10,183 nucleotides of DNA from assembly GCA_015654725.1 (NCBI GenBank), contig JAATGI010000237.1, forward strand, positions 1 to 10,183, given 5' to 3'. How positions within the stretch are numbered: the stretch's first letter is position 1; each line of letters opens with the position of its first letter. Under the pieces are notes generated by a model, which worked only from the letters and a program-made list of their open reading frames with translations, did not search any database and was not told where the DNA came from. Shown piece after piece: positions 1 to 9,160 of this stretch. The DNA comes from Rhodospirillales bacterium (GTDB lineage Bacteria; Pseudomonadota; Alphaproteobacteria; ATCC43930; CGMCC-115725). The position numbers were made by a program, and so were the translations under genes.

Positions 1-1
1 G

Positions 2-2170
<2,169 letters not shown>

Positions 2171-2189
2171 CGCCGCGCGGGAGGATCGA

Positions 2190-2918
2190 ATGCGCCAGGC
2201 GGCCCTGCTTCTGTTCGCGGCGGTGCTGGTGGCGTCGCGCGCCGCCGCGGCCGATATCACGGTCACGTCCGCCGACAGCCACGCCCCGATGCTGCATCTG
2301 ACGGAGCGCGCCGAGCGCGCGGTCGGGCGCGACGAAATCCATGTCCAGCTTCGCTACGAGGCCACCGACGCCGATCCGCGCGCGGCCCAGGCCGCGGTCA
2401 ATCGCGCGATGGCGACGGCGCTCGCCACGGCGAAGGCGGCGACCGCGGTCAAGGTCGCGACCGGCGGCTACGAGACCGATCAATTCACGCCCGAAGGCCC
2501 CGACGGCAAGCCCAAGCCGCCGCAGCGATGGCGCGCCGCCGAGAGTCTCGATCTGAGCGGGCGCGACAGCGACGCGGTGTTGGCGCTGGCGGGCGCGCTG
2601 CAAGGCCAAGGCTTGACCCTGTCCGATTTGCGCTTCGAGGTTTCGTCCGATTCGGTGCGCGGCGTTCAGGACGCGCTCACCGACGAGGCGCTCGCCCGGC
2701 TCAAGGACCGCGCCGCCAAGATCGCGGCGGCGATGGGCATGCATGTCGCCCTCTATCGCTCGCTCAATGTAGGCAATGCCGGCGAACAAGCCGCGCCGCC
2801 GCGGCCGATGATGGCGATGCGCGCCGGCGCCGCGATGCCGCCGCCCGCCGCCGAAGCGGGCGAGACCACGATCTCGCTCACGGTGAGCGCCGAGATCGAG
2901 CTGGCACCGGGCCCCTAG
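2190..2918 (+). CDS. Secreted SIMPL/DUF541-domain protein
   Basis: This 242-residue protein has an N-terminal signal peptide (hydrophobic residues ~4-16, likely cleavage after the Ala run near residue 21), so it should be periplasmic or envelope-attached. The mature part looks like a SIMPL (DUF541) domain. It has an early beta-strand region, an Ala-rich helix around VNRAMATALATAKAA, the segment DLRFEVSSDSVRGVQDALTDEALARLKDRAAKIAAAMGM, and a closing strand TTISLTVSAEIEL. Family members include Brucella BP26/Omp28; their biochemical role is poorly defined, so no reaction is assigned. A GGGAGG ribosome binding site at 2179-2184, five bases before the ATG, supports the start. The 19-bp gap after acnA suggests the same transcript. 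A low-complexity Met/Ala/Pro stretch (PRPMMAMRAGAAMPPPAAEAG) precedes the last strand and may be a flexible linker. Confidence 0.85.
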   Translation: MRQAALLLFAAVLVASRAAAADITVTSADSHAPMLHLTERAERAVGRDEIHVQLRYEATDADPRAAQAAVNRAMATALATAKAATAVKVATGGYETDQFTPEGPDGKPKPPQRWRAAESLDLSGRDSDAVLALAGALQGQGLTLSDLRFEVSSDSVRGVQDALTDEALARLKDRAAKIAAAMGMHVALYRSLNVGNAGEQAAPPRPMMAMRAGAAMPPPAAEAGETTISLTVSAEIELAPGP

Positions 2919-2936
2919 CGCGCGGCGCGGCGACGC

Positions 2937-2960
2937 TCACTCGCTTGTGACAGCGAGTGA
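2937..2960. promoter_or_regulatory. Perfect 9-bp inverted repeat (hairpin or operator)
   Basis: TCACTCGCT and AGCGAGTGA form a perfect 9-bp stem around the 6-base loop TGTGAC. It lies 18 bp after the SIMPL stop and 21 bp before the DUF1223 start. No T-run follows, so it is not a classical intrinsic terminator. It could be an RNA hairpin limiting read-through or protecting a 3' end, or a palindromic protein-binding site. The structure is seen directly; its function is unknown. Confidence 0.55.
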
Positions 2961-2981
2961 CTGGCCCCGCCGGCCAATGTT

Positions 2982-3728
2982 ATGCGATATATCATTATGG
3001 CTTGTCGCGGCATCCTGTTGGCCTTGCCGGTGGCGCTGTTCGCGGCGGCGGCGGCACGCGCCGAGGAGCCGGCGGCGACCGCCCCGGTCGTGGTCGAGTT
3101 GTTCACCAGCCAGGGCTGTAGTTCCTGCCCGCCGGCCGACGCCTATTTGCGCGAGCTGGCGAAGCGGCCCGGCATCCTGGCGCTCGGCTTCCACATCGAT
3201 TATTGGAACTATATCGGTTGGGAGGATCCGTTCTCGACCAAGGCGGCCTCGAACCGGCAGCGCGATTATTCGCGTCGCCTTGGGCTGCATTACGTTTACA
3301 CACCGCAGATGGTAGTCGGCGGCGCCAGCGAGGGCGTCGGTTCCGAGCCGGACAAGATCGAGCCGCTGCTGGACGCCGCCGCGCGCGCGGCGCTTCCGCG
3401 CCCGGACCTGATCCTCATGCGCCGGGCGGATGGCGGCTTTCACATTCATGTCGGCGCGGGCGCGCCGGGCGCGCCCGCCACGATCTGGCTCGTCGGCTTG
3501 GATCGCGCCGACGAAACCAAAGTGCTGCGCGGCGAGAATGAGGGCGCCACCGCCACCGATGTTCAGGTGGTCAGGAGCTTCGCGGCGGTCGGGCAATGGA
3601 CCGGCGCCGCGCTCGATCTCGATCTGCCGGCCGCGGCCGCGAGCGGCGACGGCGCCGCGGTGCTGGTCCAGACCGAAGGCACCGGCCCGATTGTCGCCGC
3701 CACGGCGCTCACCGGCGCGGGCAGTTAG
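2982..3728 (+). CDS. DUF1223 thioredoxin-fold protein, exported
   Basis: This 248-residue protein belongs to the DUF1223 family, which has a thioredoxin-like fold. After a signal peptide ending around AAAARAEE comes the core VVVELFTSQGCSSCPPADAYL with a C-x-x-C pair. FHIDYWNYIGWEDPFS, then RQRDYSRRLGLHYVYTPQMVVGG, contain the conserved aromatic stretch and a cis-Pro-like TPQ site. A periplasmic thiol-redox role is plausible from the CxxC but has not been shown for the family. The start is uncertain: ATG at 2982 and ATG at 2997 both give a usable signal peptide, and neither has a clear Shine-Dalgarno. The sequence around 2980-2996 is unusually AT-rich. The gene sits downstream of acnA and the SIMPL gene, separated from the latter by a hairpin. 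Its TAG stop overlaps the stop of convergent htpG. Confidence 0.88.
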   Translation: MRYIIMACRGILLALPVALFAAAAARAEEPAATAPVVVELFTSQGCSSCPPADAYLRELAKRPGILALGFHIDYWNYIGWEDPFSTKAASNRQRDYSRRLGLHYVYTPQMVVGGASEGVGSEPDKIEPLLDAAARAALPRPDLILMRRADGGFHIHVGAGAPGAPATIWLVGLDRADETKVLRGENEGATATDVQVVRSFAAVGQWTGAALDLDLPAAAASGDGAAVLVQTEGTGPIVAATALTGAGS

Positions 3729-5590
3729 GCCAAGCCTTTTTCCAACAGCGCCGAGAGGCGGTTGGCAAAGGCGGCCGGATCGGGCAGCGCCTCGCCCTCC
3801 AACAGCCGCGCCTGATCGAACAACAGCCAGGCGAAATCCTCGAGCTCGGTGGCGGCGCCCGCCCTGCCGGCGAGCTGATTGAGCCGGGTAATCAGCGGAT
3901 GTGCCGCGTTGAGCTCGAGAATGCGCTTGGTCTCGCCCATGACGCGGCGATTCTGGCGCAGCAGCCGCTCGATATGGAGGTCCATGTCCTCCTTGTCCGC
4001 CACCAGGCAAACCGGGCTGTGCGTGAGCCGCTCCGAGACCCGCACATCCCTGACCGCCTCGCCGAGCGTGACCTTGAACAACGCGATCAGATCGGCGATG
4101 TCGGCGGTTTTCGCTTCCGGCTTGTCGGCGTCGGGCTTCTCCTCCGGCGTCTCGACCTTGCCGAGATCGGGCGCGCCGCGCGTCACCGATTGGAACGGAT
4201 GCTTCTTGTATTCGCCGAGCGCGGGCAGCCAGAACTCGTCGACCGGATCGGTCATGAGAACGACTTCGACGCCCTTGGCGCGAAAGCCCTCGATTTGCGG
4301 GCTCTTGGCGAGCGTGTCGGGATTGTCGCCGGAAATGAAATAGATCGCGTTCTGGCCGGGCCGCATGCGCTCGACATAGTCGTCGAGCGAGGTCCAGCCC
4401 GCGGCCGCGGTCGAGCGGACCCGCACCAACGGCACGATCAGATCGCGATTCTCGAAATCCTCGTAAATGCCTTCCTTCAGCACGACGCCGAGACTGTCCC
4501 AGAATTTTTCGTACTCCGCCGGCTCGTCCTTGGCCTTCTTGGCCAACTCGCCGATGACGCGGCGCACGATTTGGCCGCGCATCCGGGCGAGCGTCGGATT
4601 GTGCTGCAACATCTCGCGGCTGATATTCAGCGGCAGATCCTCGGAATCGATCACGCCCTGGAGAAAGCGAAAATAGGACGGCATCAGACCGGGCACGTTG
4701 TCGCTGATATAGACGCGGCGGACATAGAGCTTGACCTTCGGCTTGCGGTCCACCTCGAACAGATCGAACGGCTTGATCGAGGGAACATAGAGCAGGAAGG
4801 TATATTCGAGCGTGCCCTCGGCCTTGGCGTGAAGCGTCAGCCAGGGCTGGTCGAATTGGTGCGACACGTCGCGATAGAATTCGCGATATTGGTCGGGCGT
4901 GATCTCGCTTTTGGGCCGCATCCACAGGGCCGAGGCGCTATTGATGGTCTCGGTCTTTTCCTTCGTCACCAGCCTGATCGGCAGCGCGATGTGGTTGGAA
5001 TAGGTCGCGACGATCTTCTGGAGCTGGTCGGATTCGAGAAATTCCTTGTCCTCGGCGCGCATGAACAGGGTAATCGTGGTGCCGCGCCCCTCGCGCTCGG
5101 CCGGCTCGATGGTGAATTCGCCCTTGCCGTCCGAATTCCAGCGCCAGGCCTCGGCGTCGCCCGCTTTGCGCGACACCACCTCGACGCGATCCGCCACCAT
5201 GAAGGCGGAATAGAAGCCGACCCCGAACTGGCCGATCAACGTCATGTCTTTTTTCGCGTCGCCCGACAGGCCCTGAACGAAGGCGGCGGTGCCCGAGCGC
5301 GCGATGGTGCCGAGATTGTCCACCAGCTCGTCGTGATTCATGCCGATGCCGTTATCCGCGACGATCAGCGTGCCTTTCTCGGCGTCGGGAATCAGGGTCA
5401 CGCCCAATTCGGGATCGTCGGCGATCAGGTCCGGCGCCGTGATCGCGGCGTACCGCAGGCGGTCGCAGGCATCCGACGCGTTTGAAATCAGCTCGCGCAG
5501 GAAGATCTGTTTCTGGCTGTAGAGCGAGTGCGCGACGATATCCAAGAGGCGGCTGACTTCCGCTTGAAAACTTCTGGTCTCCTGCGCCAT
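3725..5590 (-). CDS. htpG: Molecular chaperone HtpG (Hsp90 family)
   Basis: HtpG is the bacterial Hsp90, a cytoplasmic dimeric ATP-dependent chaperone. From the ATG at 5590 it has 621 residues, against 624 in E. coli. The GHKL ATPase domain is intact: ELISNASDA at residues 33-41 with catalytic Glu33 and Mg-binding Asn37, DNGIGM at 79-84, and GQFGVGFYS at 120-128. The middle-domain segments FLLYVPSIKPFDLF, KLYVRRVYISD and LPLNISREMLQ follow, then the C-terminal dimerisation region with RVSERLTHSPVCLV and RILELNAAHPLI. No MEEVD tail is present, as expected for bacteria. An in-frame ATG at 5674 is rejected because the heat-shock promoter (5622-5653) would lie inside the gene and the extra 28 residues do not look like Hsp90. 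The Shine-Dalgarno is weak. The stop overlaps the convergent DUF1223 stop by 4 bp. Confidence 0.97.
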   Translation of the reverse strand: MAQETRSFQAEVSRLLDIVAHSLYSQKQIFLRELISNASDACDRLRYAAITAPDLIADDPELGVTLIPDAEKGTLIVADNGIGMNHDELVDNLGTIARSGTAAFVQGLSGDAKKDMTLIGQFGVGFYSAFMVADRVEVVSRKAGDAEAWRWNSDGKGEFTIEPAEREGRGTTITLFMRAEDKEFLESDQLQKIVATYSNHIALPIRLVTKEKTETINSASALWMRPKSEITPDQYREFYRDVSHQFDQPWLTLHAKAEGTLEYTFLLYVPSIKPFDLFEVDRKPKVKLYVRRVYISDNVPGLMPSYFRFLQGVIDSEDLPLNISREMLQHNPTLARMRGQIVRRVIGELAKKAKDEPAEYEKFWDSLGVVLKEGIYEDFENRDLIVPLVRVRSTAAAGWTSLDDYVERMRPGQNAIYFISGDNPDTLAKSPQIEGFRAKGVEVVLMTDPVDEFWLPALGEYKKHPFQSVTRGAPDLGKVETPEEKPDADKPEAKTADIADLIALFKVTLGEAVRDVRVSERLTHSPVCLVADKEDMDLHIERLLRQNRRVMGETKRILELNAAHPLITRLNQLAGRAGAATELEDFAWLLFDQARLLEGEALPDPAAFANRLSALLEKGLA

Positions 5591-5621
5591 GAACCAACCC
5601 CGTTGCGGTCGAACCGCGCAG

Positions 5622-5653
5622 ATATGGGGGAAGAGGCCCCGGCAATTCAAGGG
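5622..5653 (-). promoter_or_regulatory. Sigma-32 (RpoH) heat-shock promoter of htpG
   Basis: Read on the minus strand, CCCTTGAA (5653-5646) is followed after 16 bases by CCCCATAT (5629-5622). This closely matches the RpoH consensus, a CTTGAA-type -35 and a CCCCATnT-type -10. Transcription would begin around 5612-5616, giving a leader of about 25 bases to the htpG ATG at 5590. The gene it serves is a classic heat-shock gene, which supports the call. No experimental start site is available. Confidence 0.8.
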
Positions 5654-5712
5654 CCGGCGCGGACGTCGGGGCATGGTATGGTGTCAGCCGGATCGTTTTA
5701 GGAGCTGCGGCA

Positions 5713-5919
5713 ATGAAACTTAGCGCGCGTAACGTGTTCAAGGGCAGGATCGTGGCCGTCAAGAAGGGCGCCACCACCGCGCACGTCCAGATCGATGTTG
5801 GCGGTTCGATCATCACCGCCTCGATCACCAACGAGGCGGTCGCGGAACTGAAATTGAAGCGCGGCAAGGACGCCTATGCCGTGATCAAGGCCTCCAATGT
5901 CATGGTCGCGGTGGACTGA
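5713..5919 (+). CDS. Molbindin / TOBE-domain molybdate-binding protein
   Basis: This 68-residue protein consists of a single Mop/TOBE domain. It opens with KLSARNVFKGRIVAVKKGAT, continues with the strand VQIDVGGSIITASITNEAV, then LKLKRGKDAYAVIKASNVMVAVD. This is the pattern of stand-alone molbindins, which assemble into oligomeric rings that bind molybdate or tungstate in the cytoplasm. The same domain occurs at the C-terminus of ModC and ModE; here nothing else is attached. A good Shine-Dalgarno (AGGAG at 5700-5704, eight bases before the ATG) supports the start. It is divergent from htpG, and no modABC transporter or molybdoenzyme gene is in view, so its metal partner cannot be read from context. 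Role assigned by family: molybdate storage or buffering. Confidence 0.9.
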   Translation: MKLSARNVFKGRIVAVKKGATTAHVQIDVGGSIITASITNEAVAELKLKRGKDAYAVIKASNVMVAVD

Positions 5920-5968
5920 CCCGCCTGTCTAGACGATAGTGTCCGTCGCTTCCCCGCTGGAGGGGTGG

Positions 5969-6058
5969 ATGGCGGAGCGGACTCTCGAACGCAGGCTGGC
6001 GGCGGTGTTGGCCGCCGATGTCGCCGGCTATAGCCGCCTCGCCGGCGTGCCCGAATAA
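5969..6058 (+). pseudogene. Remnant of class III adenylate/guanylate cyclase gene (N-terminus only)
   Basis: A 29-codon frame from ATG 5969 to TAA 6056-6058 begins with MAERTLERRLAAVLAADVAG and continues YSRLAGVPE. This matches the N-terminus of the abundant alphaproteobacterial class III cyclases that open with a segment like RRLAAILAADVVGYSRLMGADE. The first metal-binding Asp (residue 17, within AADVAGYS) is kept. All the rest of the catalytic domain is absent, and no frame continues the homology before the helicase start at 6116. A Shine-Dalgarno (GGAGG at 5959-5963) still lies five bases before the ATG. The simplest reading is a cyclase gene cut off by a deletion, leaving only its start; it cannot be catalytic. 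Translation of the stub is possible but has no evident role. Confidence 0.72.
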
Positions 6059-6115
6059 AGCGCCGCGCCATCGTCGCCCCTTGCCTTTCGCCGAAATTGT
6101 GATGAAGTAAGAGGC

Positions 6116-8608
6116 ATGGGCGCGTTCGCCTCTGCTCCGCGCGTGACGGCCGTTCTCGGCCCGACCAATACCGGCAAGACCCACCTCGCCATCGAGCGCA
6201 TGCTCGGTCATCGCACCGGCATGATCGGCTTCCCGCTGCGGCTTTTGGCGCGCGAGAATTACGACCGGGTGGCGCGCATCAAGGGGGCGCGCGCGGTGGC
6301 GCTCATCACCGGCGAGGAAAAAATCCTGCCGCCGAACCCGTCCTATTTCGTCTGCACCGTCGAATCGATGCCGCTCGACCGGCCGGTCGAGTTCCTGGCC
6401 ATCGACGAAATTCAGCTCTGCGGCGACCGCGAGCGCGGCCATGTCTTCACCGACCGCCTGCTGCATGCGCGGGGCACGGCCGAGACCATGTTTCTCGGCG
6501 CCGACACCATCAAGCCGCTGTTGAAGCGGCTGGTGCCCGAGGCGCATGTCACGGCGCGGCCGCGTTTCTCGACCCTGCGCTACACCGGCGAGAAAAAGCT
6601 CCAACGTCTGCCACCGCGCAGCGCCGTCGTCGCCTTCGCCGTCGCGGAAGTATTCGAATTGGCCGAGGCGATTCGCCGCCGCCGCGGCGGCACCGCGGTG
6701 GTAATGGGCGCGCTCAGCCCGCGCGCGCGCAACGCGCAAGTCGGCATGTTCCAGGCCGGCGAGGTCGATTACCTGGTCGCGACCGATGCCATCGGCATGG
6801 GCCTCAACATGGATTTGGACCATATCGCCTTCGCCAAGCTGGTGAAGTTCGACGGCAACGCGCCGCGCCGACTCGCGGCGGCCGAAATCGCGCAGATTGC
6901 AGGGCGCGCCGGCCGCCATATGAGCGACGGCACCTTCGGCGTCACGGCGGACGAGCCGCCGTTGGAGCCGGAACTGGTCGAGGCGATCGAGGAACATCGC
7001 TTCGACCCGCTGGCCCGGCTTTATTGGCGCAACGCGCGGCTCGATTTCGCCTCGGTCGGCATGCTGTTGAAGAGCCTCGATCAAAAGCCGCGTGTTCCCG
7101 GCCTGACCGCGCGGCGCGAGGCCGACGATCACCGCGCGCTCCAGGCGCTGGCGCGCGATCCGGAGATCGCCGGGCTGGCGCAAACCCGCGACGCGGTGCG
7201 GCTCCTCTGGGAAGTCTGCCAGATCCCCGATTTCCGCAAGGTGATGAGCGAGCAGCATGCCCGGCTCTTGGCGCAGATCTTCCGTCATCTGCGCTCGGCG
7301 GAAGGCGAGCTGCCGGCCGAATGGGCGGCGGCGCAGGTGAGCCGGCTCGACCGCGTCGATGGCGATATCGACACGCTGATGAACCGCATCGCCCATATCC
7401 GCACCTGGACCTATATCGCGCACCGGCCGGATTGGCTCGCCGACGCCGGCCATTGGCAGGAACGCGCCCGCGCCATCGAGGACCGGCTGTCCGATGCGTT
7501 GCACGACCGCTTGACGCAACGTTTCGTCGATCGCCACGCCGCCTTCCTGACCCGGCGCGGGCAGGAGCGCGGCGAATTGCTGGCCTCGGTCAACGCCGCG
7601 GGCGAGGTCGCGGTCGAGGGCGAGCCGGTCGGGCGGCTCGAGGGCTTTCGCTTCCGGCACGATCCGACCATCGCGGCGGCCAGCCCGCTGCTGGCGGCCG
7701 CGCATCGCCTGTTAAGGGCCGAGGTCGCGGCGCGCGCCAAAAGCCTCGGTGCCGCGCCCGATTCCGAATTGCGCTTGGCGCCCGACGGGGCGGTACTGTG
7801 GCGCGATCAAAAGGTCGCGCGCCTGGTCGCCGGCGAGGATGCGCTCGATCCGCGCATCGAGATTTCGCCGGCCGAATTTCTCGAAGGCGGCGCGCGCGAG
7901 TTGGTGCGCGGCCGGCTCGCCGATTTCGTCCGCGCCGCGTTGCGCCAGGCGTTGGCGCCGCTTTATGCCGTCGAGCGAAACGAGAGCGAATGGTCGGGGC
8001 CGGCGCGGGCGATCTTGTTCCGGCTCGGCGAGGCGCTTGGCAGTCTGCCCGCCGCGATCATCGCCGAACCGCTGGCGGCGCTATCTCCTTCCGACCGCAA
8101 GGCCCTGACACGCTTGGGCGTGCGGTTCGGCGTGCTCCATCTTTATGTGCCGGCGCTGTTGAAGCCCGGCAGCCAAGCCTCGCGCGCGCTGTTATGGACG
8201 GTGCGTCATGGCGCCAGCCTGCCCGCCTTACCGCAAGGCACGGCGGGGCCGCGCGATCCGGCGCTGTCGGATAAATTCTTCGCCGCCATCGGCATCCTGC
8301 CGCTGGGCGAGCGCTTTCTGCGCGTCGATCGCGTCGAGACGGTGTTGGCGGTGTTGCGTCGCCTAAGCCGGCAAGGTCCGTTCGGCACGACGCCGGAATT
8401 GGCTCGGCTCGCCGGCGCCCCGCCCGAAGCGCTGCCGGCGATGCTGGCGGCGCTGGGCTATCGCGCCGTCGCCGACGCCGATGGCCGGATCGTGTTCCAC
8501 GCGCCGCCGCGTCACGCGGGCAAGCGCCTCCGGCCGCGGCGCCAACGGCACGGCGAGGGCGCCGATCATCCGTTCGCCAAACTCCGCGAGCTGCGCTTCG
8601 GCCGATGA
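6116..8608 (+). CDS. SUV3-like DExH-box RNA helicase
   Basis: This 830-residue superfamily 2 helicase resembles mitochondrial SUV3, the RNA helicase of the mitochondrial degradosome, and its alphaproteobacterial relatives. Walker A is GPTNTGKT at residues 15-22, followed by GFPLRLLARENYDR. The DExH-type motif II is DEIQ at 97-100. The second RecA lobe carries VVMGALSPRARNAQ, YLVATDAIGMGLNMDLDHIAF and motif VI QIAGRAGR at 260-267. A SUV3-type region (EEHRFDPLARLYWRNARLDF) follows, then a long helical C-terminal part and a basic tail ending HPFAKLRELRFGR. The role by homology is ATP-driven RNA unwinding, possibly in RNA decay or ribosome maturation; the exact substrate is unknown. The ATG at 6116 is used because it precedes Walker A by only 14 residues, although its Shine-Dalgarno is poorly spaced. 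Its TGA overlaps the next gene's ATG, so the two are translationally coupled. Confidence 0.92.
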   Translation: MGAFASAPRVTAVLGPTNTGKTHLAIERMLGHRTGMIGFPLRLLARENYDRVARIKGARAVALITGEEKILPPNPSYFVCTVESMPLDRPVEFLAIDEIQLCGDRERGHVFTDRLLHARGTAETMFLGADTIKPLLKRLVPEAHVTARPRFSTLRYTGEKKLQRLPPRSAVVAFAVAEVFELAEAIRRRRGGTAVVMGALSPRARNAQVGMFQAGEVDYLVATDAIGMGLNMDLDHIAFAKLVKFDGNAPRRLAAAEIAQIAGRAGRHMSDGTFGVTADEPPLEPELVEAIEEHRFDPLARLYWRNARLDFASVGMLLKSLDQKPRVPGLTARREADDHRALQALARDPEIAGLAQTRDAVRLLWEVCQIPDFRKVMSEQHARLLAQIFRHLRSAEGELPAEWAAAQVSRLDRVDGDIDTLMNRIAHIRTWTYIAHRPDWLADAGHWQERARAIEDRLSDALHDRLTQRFVDRHAAFLTRRGQERGELLASVNAAGEVAVEGEPVGRLEGFRFRHDPTIAAASPLLAAAHRLLRAEVAARAKSLGAAPDSELRLAPDGAVLWRDQKVARLVAGEDALDPRIEISPAEFLEGGARELVRGRLADFVRAALRQALAPLYAVERNESEWSGPARAILFRLGEALGSLPAAIIAEPLAALSPSDRKALTRLGVRFGVLHLYVPALLKPGSQASRALLWTVRHGASLPALPQGTAGPRDPALSDKFFAAIGILPLGERFLRVDRVETVLAVLRRLSRQGPFGTTPELARLAGAPPEALPAMLAALGYRAVADADGRIVFHAPPRHAGKRLRPRRQRHGEGADHPFAKLRELRFGR

Positions 8609-8946
8609 GCGAGGGCCAGCGGCTCGACAAGTTCCTTTGGTATGCGCGCCTCGCCAAGACGCGCTCCCTGGCCGCGCGCCTCATCGAGACCGGCGCGGTG
8701 CTGCTCGATGGCCGCGAGGTCAAGCCGCATCATCCCGTCCGCCGCGGCGACCGGATTTCGGTGCGACGCGGCCGCGACGTGTTTCTGGTCGCGGTCCGCG
8801 CCTTGGGCGAGCGGCGCGGCCCGGCCGCCGAAGCCGGCTTGCTGTATGAGGAATTGGCGCGATCCACGCCGTCGCGCGGTGCGTGGGAACCCCTGCTCGG
8901 GGACGAGGTCGCGTCGGCGCGAGACCTTCGCCTCAAATCCAATTGA
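8605..8946 (+). CDS. S4-domain RNA-binding protein, Hsp15-like
   Basis: The protein has 113 residues with an S4 RNA-binding fold at about residues 5-55: RLDKFLWYARLAKTRSLAAR, then LIETGAVLLDGREVKPHHPVRRGDRISVRRG. A short C-terminal extension of about 50 residues follows. This architecture matches heat-shock protein 15 (HslR), which in E. coli binds 50S subunits carrying a stalled nascent chain and takes part in recycling them. That function is transferred by family only, and hslR is not assigned as a symbol because many S4 proteins share this layout. The ATG sits in an ATGA overlap with the helicase stop, showing coupled translation and suggesting a joint role on structured or ribosomal RNA. 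A non-coding region follows. Confidence 0.88.
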   Translation: MSEGQRLDKFLWYARLAKTRSLAARLIETGAVLLDGREVKPHHPVRRGDRISVRRGRDVFLVAVRALGERRGPAAEAGLLYEELARSTPSRGAWEPLLGDEVASARDLRLKSN

Positions 8947-9045
8947 TATCGATCGCCGATGCCGGAACCGAAGGCCGGCCGCCTGCCCAAGATTCTTGCC
9001 CTCGCCCTTTGGGTAGACGGATGAGCAGGGACCAAACGACGTGTC

Positions 9046-9067
9046 CGGCGGCCCGATCGGACCGCCG
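9046..9067. promoter_or_regulatory. GC-rich hairpin downstream of S4 gene
   Basis: CGGCGG (9046-9051) pairs perfectly with CCGCCG (9062-9067); the interior CCGATCGG can add two pairs around a GATC loop with one mismatch. It lies 100 bp after the S4 stop. There is no T-run, so intrinsic termination is doubtful; it may stabilise a 3' end, or be chance in a GC-rich region. Confidence 0.3.
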
Positions 9068-9138
9068 CCGCCCGATCTTAACCAACCCCCCTTCCCCACC
9101 CCGCGCCGAGGGCCGACACGGACATAAAATTATTATCT

Positions 9139-9160
9139 ATATCAATAGGTTATTTGATAT
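9139..9160. promoter_or_regulatory. Palindrome in AT-rich island, possible operator
   Basis: ATATCAA (9139-9145) and TTGATAT (9154-9160) are perfect 7-bp inverted arms around the 8-base spacer TAGGTTAT. The site lies in a sharply AT-rich patch about 185 bp before the porin-like ATG. It looks like a dimeric regulator site. The half-sites resemble FNR/CRP-type TTGAT/ATCAA but in the opposite orientation, so no regulator is named. Confidence 0.4.

Noticed and set aside
2937..4925. 662-codon minus-strand frame covering DUF1223 and much of htpG
   Set aside because: It is an out-of-frame shadow; its sequence is Arg-rich and lacks Hsp90 or other motifs, while the htpG frame is intact.
3596..5485. 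629-codon plus-strand frame antisense to htpG
   Set aside because: It mirrors the codon pattern of htpG, has no ribosome binding site or recognisable domain, and would start inside DUF1223.
5591..5674. N-terminal extension of htpG from ATG 5674
   Set aside because: The extra 28 residues are unlike Hsp90 and the heat-shock promoter lies inside this stretch.
5927..5934. GTCTAGAC palindrome after the molbindin gene
   Set aside because: Only 8 bp long with no loop or T-run; not supportable as a terminator or operator.
7024..8274. 416-codon alternative frame inside the helicase gene
   Set aside because: Arg/Gly/Ala-rich shadow of the helicase with no independent start signals.
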